DNA from: Armatimonadota bacterium
Lineage (GTDB): Bacteria; Armatimonadota; SYMT01
Direction of reading: 5' to 3'
Assembly (NCBI GenBank): GCA_020696885.1
Contig: JAJFMS010000113.1
Coordinates: 1-7,969, forward strand
Length of the DNA stretch: 7,969 bases
Part shown: one piece after another, positions 1 through 3,715 of the stretch
Position numbering within the stretch: the stretch's first letter is position 1
Layout: every line of letters starts with the position of its first letter
Notes under the pieces: generated by a model
Seen by the model: the letters and a program-made list of their open reading frames with translations, nothing else
Databases searched by the model: none
Told to the model about the DNA's origin: nothing
Made by a program: the position numbers and the translations under genes

Positions 1-228
1 CAACTCCAGCAGCCCGGCCGCGAGGTGCTGCACCCGCAGCGCCAACTCGCGGTAGGTGGTCGGGATCCATTTCCCGTCCACCTTGTGCAATGAGGCGGTC
101 TTCTCCCCGTGGTGCTCCACGGTACGCCGGAACATCGCCGGGATGGTGATCTCCGGCGGCCGAGTTCCCTTTCCCACCACAGATTGCAGGTGGCCCCCGG
201 TGGTGGGCGGTGTGAGGGTGGCAGTCAT
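1..228 (-). CDS. Long-chain acyl-CoA synthetase (AMP-forming), N-terminal fragment
   Basis: This reading frame starts at an ATG ending at base 228 and runs open for 76 codons to the left edge, so only the N-terminus is visible. After about 26 variable residues comes a stretch beginning ITIPAMFRRTVEHHGEKTA, then KWIPTTYRELALRVQHLAAG. This is the usual opening of FadD15-like long-chain fatty acid-CoA ligases: a 'P-x-x-F-x-x-T' helix, a short strand, then 'T-Y-x-E-L/V' leading into a helix. Such enzymes activate fatty acids with ATP and CoA at the cytoplasmic membrane. A GGAG Shine-Dalgarno (complement of 234-237) lies five bases before the ATG and fixes the start. The AMP-binding P-loop and the catalytic motifs lie outside the window, so the exact subfamily is inferred. 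The main alternative is another member of the ANL adenylating superfamily. Confidence 0.78.
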   Translation of the reverse strand, partial: MTATLTPPTTGGHLQSVVGKGTRPPEITIPAMFRRTVEHHGEKTASLHKVDGKWIPTTYRELALRVQHLAAGLLEL

Positions 229-471
229 ACGATCTCCGTCGAGCTAGGCGTCAGGTGTCAGGGTCCAATTCAAGCAGGTGGAGCGGCATTCCTGCCGATC
301 CGGTCCACTCATACCCTTATCCGCGCCACCCACGCGCGACATGGGGCGTCCGGCCTATTTTGGGGGAGTGGTGGGGAGTGGTGGAGTAATGGAGTAGTGG
401 GGCCGGCGCGGCCGTTCGGTCGCGTTCTTCCCTGATTCCCATACCCCCATCATCTCACACCCCCTGGCTCC
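229..471. other. Intergenic spacer with short repeats and G-rich tracts
   Basis: No convincing gene is present here. Reading from left to right: a tandem heptamer GTCAGGT/GTCAGGG at 250-263; a small perfect inverted repeat CGGCA-TTCC-TGCCG at 284-297; a G-rich tandem tract at 363-402 (listed separately); a short GGCCG-GCG-CGGCC hairpin at 401-413; and a C-rich stretch at about 428-466, which is G-rich on the minus strand. The spacer separates two genes on the minus strand, so it should hold the end of the upstream transcript and the promoter of the acyl-CoA synthetase. I could not find a convincing -35/-10 pair. The 284-297 repeat is 56 bases upstream of the ligase start and could be a small operator, but this is a guess. 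Confidence 0.6.
363..402. repeat. G-rich tandem tract of GGAGTRRT-type units
   Basis: Two exact copies of GGGGAGTGGT (363-372, 373-382) are followed by GGAGTAAT (383-390), GGAGTAGT (391-398) and a final GGGG. This is a degenerate minisatellite-like tract with a unit of 8 to 10 bases. The runs of G could support a G-quadruplex on the plus strand. Part of it (373-393) matches the start-codon region of the DUF1501 gene (6468-6488) at 18 of 21 positions, so the motif may be dispersed in the genome. Confidence 0.6.
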
Positions 472-1713
472 TTACTCCCGGACGGAGGCCTTCACCGCGC
501 GCGCGGCCCCGACGGCTGTTCCCCGGGGAGGTGTGGCGGCGGAGCGTGCCGTTAAGTTCCCTGCACGCCCGCTGGTGACGGCGGCCCTTGTGGACGAGAT
601 CGCGGGGCGCGACGCCACGGCCGTGCCGGTTGATGCGCGGGCTGGCGTCGAAGCCGGAGCAACCCTGGCTCCCGCACCAACGGGCGGCGGAGCGCTCCGC
701 GTCGAGCGAGCGGCCCGGGAGGCGGAGGCGGCCGTCTCCGCGGGGCGGCGAGTTGCGGCGGGTGTCGGCGTCGGAACGGCGGCTTGCGGCTTGCGGACTG
801 CGGTGCCGGCAAGCTCCGGCCGCGACGCAACCGCCGTTTTGGCGGCAACCGGTGCGGCAACCGTGGGGCGTTCGGTGGCGGGCGGTGGAGTGCGTTCGCG
901 TTTCGCGGTTGCCGGCTTCTCCGGCTTCCGCTCCTGGGCCGCAGGTTCCGCCACTGGGCTCATCGGGGCGATGGCCGGCAGTTGAAGCTGCGGGTCGGGT
1001 GGCACGGGGCGCTGATCGGCGGCAGGAGCAACAGTCGGCCGAGATCTGCGCGGCGCCTTGCTGGATGCCGGCGGCGCGGGAATCGCGGCTTCCTCCTTTA
1101 CGACGACGGGAGCCGGCACCGGCGAGGGTGTCCCGGCAGGCAGCAGATCGGGCGCGTCAGGAGTAGCCGCCGGTGCTGCGGCGGGCTTCTTCCGACCGAT
1201 CGGCGCCCTGGGCTCGGGTGACGAAGCGGTGGCTGCCGGCATGACCTCGGGGGCCGCGGCGATGGGCTGCTTGCTGCTGGTGGGCGGGGGCGTGGGGGCG
1301 TTCATCCGGGCCAGCGGCTGGCTGAGATCCGGCGCCGGCATGGGAGTCCTGCCCGGCTTGCGCGGACGCTCGGTTGCAGCGGCTGGCGGCGGAGTGGCGG
1401 CGCGGCCCTTCCGTCGGCCGGATCCCACCTCGGGCGCTGGTACGGCTGTCGGCTGCGTCGCCGCGGGGGTGCGATCCGTGTCCAGCATCGTGATCGACGA
1501 GCGGCCCAGGTGCCGCACTACCCCGTTCCAGGCCGATGCGGGGAACGTAATCTGCCACGCGAACACCTTCCCCTTCGCGTTTTCGTAGGTGCTCGCCCGG
1601 GAGATGTCGGTGTAGGGGAAGCGCGGGTAGGCAAGCAGCGACTTGAGAGTCGCGCGGTCGTTTGTGTAAATGACGGCATGATCGTCGGTCAGCCGCCACA
1701 TCCAGGCCTGCAC
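472..1713 (-). CDS. Unrecognised protein with short N-terminal domain and long Ala/Pro/Arg-rich tail
   Basis: I do not recognise this family. The chosen GTG start gives 413 residues. The frame stays open 17 codons further to an upstream ATG, but the GTG has a textbook GGAGGT six bases before it and the ATG does not. Residues 1-80 look like a folded domain with normal composition (WMWRLTDDHAVIYTNDR, then a helix-like TLKSLLAYPRF, then VFAWQITFPASAWNGVVR). Residues 81-413 are low complexity: runs of Ala and Pro broken by K/R clusters such as GRRKGR, RPRKPGR, GRKKP and PRRSRP. The last 90 or so residues contain almost no acidic residues, so the C-terminus is strongly basic. The heptapeptide TAVASRP occurs twice (about 293-299 and 364-370). 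There is no cysteine, signal peptide or membrane segment. A cytoplasmic nucleic-acid-binding tail, as in bacterial histone H1-like proteins, is a reasonable inference only. The upstream neighbour is a Rad52-type gene on the same strand, with a terminator-like hairpin between them. The uniform GC bias opens long shadow frames across this gene; this frame is preferred for its ribosome site and its structured N-terminus. Confidence 0.7.
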   Translation of the reverse strand: MQAWMWRLTDDHAVIYTNDRATLKSLLAYPRFPYTDISRASTYENAKGKVFAWQITFPASAWNGVVRHLGRSSITMLDTDRTPAATQPTAVPAPEVGSGRRKGRAATPPPAAATERPRKPGRTPMPAPDLSQPLARMNAPTPPPTSSKQPIAAAPEVMPAATASSPEPRAPIGRKKPAAAPAATPDAPDLLPAGTPSPVPAPVVVKEEAAIPAPPASSKAPRRSRPTVAPAADQRPVPPDPQLQLPAIAPMSPVAEPAAQERKPEKPATAKRERTPPPATERPTVAAPVAAKTAVASRPELAGTAVRKPQAAVPTPTPAATRRPAETAASASRAARSTRSAPPPVGAGARVAPASTPARASTGTAVASRPAISSTRAAVTSGRAGNLTARSAATPPRGTAVGAARAVKASVRE

Positions 1714-1719
1714 GGTGCC

Positions 1720-1725
1720 ACCTCC
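1720..1725 (-). promoter_or_regulatory. Shine-Dalgarno that decides a GTG start
   Basis: Read on the minus strand this is GGAGGT, six bases before the GTG ending at 1713. It favours that GTG over the in-frame ATG 17 codons upstream, which lies inside the inverted repeat at 1759-1778 and would give an unlikely leader (PRSYPHPYPVGGG). Confidence 0.7.
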
Positions 1726-1758
1726 AACGGGGTAAGGGTGAGGGTAAGATCGCGGGTC

Positions 1759-1778
1759 CAGCAATCGTTCGATTGCTG
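1759..1778. repeat. 20-base inverted repeat upstream of the basic-tailed gene
   Basis: CAGCAATCG and CGATTGCTG form perfect 9-base arms around a two-base centre (TT). The repeat ends 46 bases upstream of the GTG start at 1713. With so small a loop it reads better as a dimeric protein-binding site than as an RNA hairpin. No clear promoter could be matched to it, so its role as an operator is inferred. Confidence 0.45.
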
Positions 1779-1804
1779 AATGGTTAAGCGCGAGGGGGAT
1801 GAAA

Positions 1805-1838
1805 CAAGTGGGGCGTGAACCGGATCACGCCCCACTTG
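1805..1838 (-). terminator. Hairpin terminator after the rad52-like gene
   Basis: A perfect 14-base stem (CAAGTGGGGCGTGA and its complement) encloses a six-base loop, 1819-1824. It begins 70 bases beyond the stop of the Rad52-type gene. On the minus strand the stem is followed by TTTCATCC, so the U-tract is short. The stem is GC-rich and uninterrupted, and its position between two genes on the same strand fits an intrinsic terminator that separates the Rad52-type transcript from the basic-tailed gene. Confidence 0.65.
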
Positions 1839-1846
1839 AAGTTTCG

Positions 1847-1930
1847 GCTATCGCCAGGCTGCCGGCTAGGCTGCAGCGTGGGCTCGCAGCTATCGCCAGA
1901 TTGCCGGCTAAGCTGCGGCGCGGGCCTGCT
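1847..1930. repeat. Two tandem 42-base repeats spanning the rad52-like stop codon
   Basis: Unit 1 (1847-1888) and unit 2 (1889-1930) share 34 of 42 positions; seven of the eight differences are transitions. Unit 2 contains the last codons and the TAG stop (1908-1910) of the Rad52-type gene. Unit 1 carries the corresponding TAG outside the gene. The layout suggests that the 3' end of the gene, including its stop, was duplicated once and has since diverged. Confidence 0.7.
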
Positions 1931-2807
1931 GCTTCTGGCAGGCCGGGCACAACGGCTGGCCGAAGGCCCGGACGCTCACGTCGTGCTGGCCTTTGGTCAA
2001 TGGCTTGCTGCAATCCGGCCGGCTGCAGGCCAGGGTGCCGCCATCCGCGGCAGGCGCCGCCGGAGCTACCACGGGCGCTGCTGCGGCGACCGGCGGAGCG
2101 GTGGGAGCGCTGGCTGCCGGATTGATCCGGGGCGCGGAGGCTGCGCGGTCCCCACTGGACTCCGGCGTCGCCTCCCGCACTCGCGGTGTAGAGGCCGGGG
2201 CCTCGTCGCGGCCCGGGCCGCCGCCGACGTTCCAGATTGACTTCCGCTCGGCGGAATTGGACGCTCCCCCTCCCCCGCCGTTCATCGGGGCCGGGCGAGG
2301 GTTGTTCTGTGGCCGGCTCAGCACCAGGTTCGTGGTGGGGATGCCGCAGATGGCAAGTGCCTTCTCCACCGCCGCCGGCTGGATGCGGGGCGTCTCCGCG
2401 AACTGCCGCTTGCGCTGATCGTAGGCGGCCCAGACGCTGGGCAGGTAATAAAGGTAACGACCGATGCCGAAGTGCACGGCGGTGCGCTTGAGCGCGTCGC
2501 TGACTGCGGACTTCAGCACCTCGTCCTCAGAGCTGCCTTCGCCCGCGTCACACTTGGTGACGCCTAGCACCGTGAGCTTGCCCTTCACCATCTTGCCATC
2601 CGGCGACAGGAGCTCGAAGTCGAAGCTCCAGTTGCCGGGGCCGACCACGGCGTCGAGCCGGCGCATCACGCTGCGGGCATCGATATAGGCCAACGCCCGT
2701 GCCTTCCCCTCCCAGTTGCCCCGGGGCAAGAATTCGATTTCGTCTTCCGGAAACGCCGCTCCCAGCGCCTCCATCACTTCTCTCGTGAGCTCCATTTTCG
2801 TCTCCAT
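1908..2807 (-). CDS. Rad52/Rad22-family single-strand annealing protein with C-terminal zinc ribbon
   Basis: The product has 299 residues. Residues about 12-140 match the Rad52_Rad22/DdrA type fold: an entry helix (TREVMEALGAAFP), the strand ALAYIDARSVMRRLDAVVGPGNW (positions 38-60), a beta hairpin (FDFELLSPDGK), and the signature SAVSDALKRTAVHFGIGRYLY at 100-120. Such proteins bind single-stranded DNA and anneal complementary strands in recombination and break repair. A linker of about 95 residues rich in Ala, Pro and Gly follows. It leads to a zinc ribbon with Cys at 261, 266, 287 and 290 (C-x4-C, then LCPAC), a C-terminal module also seen in phage-type annealing proteins. The start at base 2807 has AGGAG seven bases upstream; an upstream in-frame ATG would lie inside the promoter and is rejected. 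The gene has its own promoter and appears to end its transcript at the hairpin 1805-1838. No phage genes are visible nearby, so it may be a host gene or an old acquisition. Confidence 0.88.
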   Translation of the reverse strand: METKMELTREVMEALGAAFPEDEIEFLPRGNWEGKARALAYIDARSVMRRLDAVVGPGNWSFDFELLSPDGKMVKGKLTVLGVTKCDAGEGSSEDEVLKSAVSDALKRTAVHFGIGRYLYYLPSVWAAYDQRKRQFAETPRIQPAAVEKALAICGIPTTNLVLSRPQNNPRPAPMNGGGGGASNSAERKSIWNVGGGPGRDEAPASTPRVREATPESSGDRAASAPRINPAASAPTAPPVAAAAPVVAPAAPAADGGTLACSRPDCSKPLTKGQHDVSVRAFGQPLCPACQKQQARAAA

Positions 2808-2814
2808 TGGTCCA

Positions 2815-2819
2815 CTCCT
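2815..2819 (-). promoter_or_regulatory. Shine-Dalgarno of the rad52-like gene
   Basis: AGGAG on the minus strand lies seven bases before the ATG ending at 2807. It settles the start: the longer frame beginning at 2867 would begin within the spacer/-10 region of the promoter. Confidence 0.75.
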
Positions 2820-2857
2820 GTTTCTCACCACGAGATACCCCAACTGCTTCCACAACC

Positions 2858-2886
2858 AGTATAGCAAACATATTTTTGCGTATCAA
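2858..2886 (-). promoter_or_regulatory. Near-consensus sigma70 promoter of the rad52-like gene
   Basis: On the minus strand, TTGATA (2886-2881) and TATACT (2863-2858) are separated by exactly 17 bases. Each hexamer differs from TTGACA/TATAAT at one or two positions. The patch is strikingly AT-rich against its surroundings. Transcription would start near 2850, leaving a leader of about 43 bases before the ATG. It is the only convincing housekeeping-type promoter I can see in the window. Confidence 0.75.
2864..2879. promoter_or_regulatory. Inverted repeat within the promoter spacer, candidate operator
   Basis: GCAAA (2864-2868) and TTTGC (2875-2879) flank six bases, filling the spacer between -35 and -10. 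A repressor bound here would block RNA polymerase. The inner 14 bases, CAAACATATTTTTG, agree at 11 positions with the Gram-positive type LexA box CGAACATATGTTCG, but the key G of each GAAC/GTTC half is missing. An SOS operator is therefore only a suggestion. Confidence 0.35.
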
Positions 2887-2935
2887 CTGGAATCAAGCGA
2901 ATCGGTTGCTGGGAGCCGCGCAGTGCCTGGGCGGG

Positions 2936-3535
2936 TCACACTGCAGGCCTGGACCAGTGCTCGCGGGTCAGCTCGAAGGCCAGCGCGTCTACGCCGGCGG
3001 GGCTGCCCAGGAAGTTCTTCTGGGGTCCCAGGGGGCGCATTCCGAGCTTGAGCAGCACGTTCTCGGAGGCGTTGTTTGCAGGATCGCAGCCGGCGATCAC
3101 TCGCCGCAGCTTGAGCTTCTCGAAGCCGAAGGCCACCAGGGCTCGCGCGGCTTCCGTGGCGTAGCCGTTGCCCCAGTAGTCGCGGTGCACGATGAAGCCG
3201 AGGTAGGCTTCGCCGGGCTGCTCCCCGGCAACCAGCCCGATCTCCCCGATCACGTGTTCCAGCGATGAGAGGACGACCGCAAAGTCGTACGCGTAGCGCG
3301 GTCGGGAGTGCTGCACCCAGACCTTGGCACGCACGAGCTCGTAAGCCTCTTCCTGGCTGTAAGGCTCCGTGCGCTGCAGGTACCGTAGTACCCGGGGATC
3401 CGAGCGGAACTCGAACAGTGCCTCCCAATCCTGTTCGCGCCATTCGCGGAGGTGCAGCCGCTCGGTGTGGATGGAGGGGCCGGCAAGGGCGGTCCGCCAC
3501 GTGGTTATGAGGCTCGTCCAGAGTCGCGCGAACAT
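2936..3535 (-). CDS. GNAT-family N-acetyltransferase (RimJ/RimL type)
   Basis: The product has 199 residues and should transfer acetyl from acetyl-CoA to an amino group; the substrate cannot be told. The family opening IHTERLHLREWREQDWEAL is at 22-40. The strand LGFIVHRD at 112-119 runs into the CoA pyrophosphate-binding loop RDYWGNGYA (118-126), followed by the helix TEAARALVAFGF. The typical C-terminal motif (DPANNASENVLLKLGM, 151-166) is also present. The length is usual for Acetyltransf_3 proteins apart from about 20 extra N-terminal residues. The ATG at 3535 is chosen because the protein fits the family from there and an AAGG lies eight bases upstream; the frame extends a further 43 codons without family resemblance, into the divergent spacer. 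It ends 128 bases before the Rad52-type start, on the same strand. Since that gene has its own promoter, the two are probably independently expressed. Confidence 0.87.
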   Translation of the reverse strand: MFARLWTSLITTWRTALAGPSIHTERLHLREWREQDWEALFEFRSDPRVLRYLQRTEPYSQEEAYELVRAKVWVQHSRPRYAYDFAVVLSSLEHVIGEIGLVAGEQPGEAYLGFIVHRDYWGNGYATEAARALVAFGFEKLKLRRVIAGCDPANNASENVLLKLGMRPLGPQKNFLGSPAGVDALAFELTREHWSRPAV

Positions 3536-3652
3536 CGCGACACCCTTCACGAAACAGCGCGACGCCTCCTGCCGGCATCGGCCACGAACGGAGCGCAACC
3601 ATCCGAGACGCACGGTGACGAACAGACGTAGATAAGTTGTGCTCGGCCCGCT

Positions 3653-3715
3653 GGAGGCGAGCACATGTTGTGGACTATCGCCGACCGGGGGTTGGATGCG
3701 TTACCGCTCCTCTAA
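3653..3715 (+). promoter_or_regulatory. Possible 16-codon leader ORF overlapping the start of the DUF1549/DUF1553 gene
   Basis: GGAGG (3653-3657) lies seven bases before an ATG at 3665, which opens a 16-codon frame (MLWTIADRGLDALPLL) ending in TAA at 3713-3715. This is a better ribosome site than the one in front of the ATG at 3696, which it overlaps by 20 bases in another frame. It could couple translation of the downstream gene by termination-reinitiation. It could equally be chance in a short spacer. Confidence 0.25.

Noticed and set aside
229..345. Possible promoter of the acyl-CoA synthetase gene (TTGAAT on the minus strand near 270)
   Set aside because: The only -10-like hexamer sits about 21 bases away, too far for a normal sigma70 promoter.
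533..1588. Plus-strand frames opposite the Ala/Pro-rich gene
   Set aside because: They are low-complexity shadows; none has a structured region or a convincing ribosome site, whereas the minus-strand frame has both.
1825..2013. Short minus-strand frame containing a repeated SLAG-NLAIA-like peptide
   Set aside because: The peptide repeat merely reflects the 42-base DNA duplication, and the frame overlaps the zinc-ribbon end of the rad52-like gene out of phase.
2883..3602. Alternative minus-strand frame of 239 codons over the acetyltransferase
   Set aside because: The overlapping frame 2936-3535 carries the GNAT motifs; this one has none.
3536..3695. Divergent promoters between the acetyltransferase and DUF1549/DUF1553 genes
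   Set aside because: AT-leaning bits such as TTATCT occur, but no -35/-10 pair with proper spacing could be matched on either strand.
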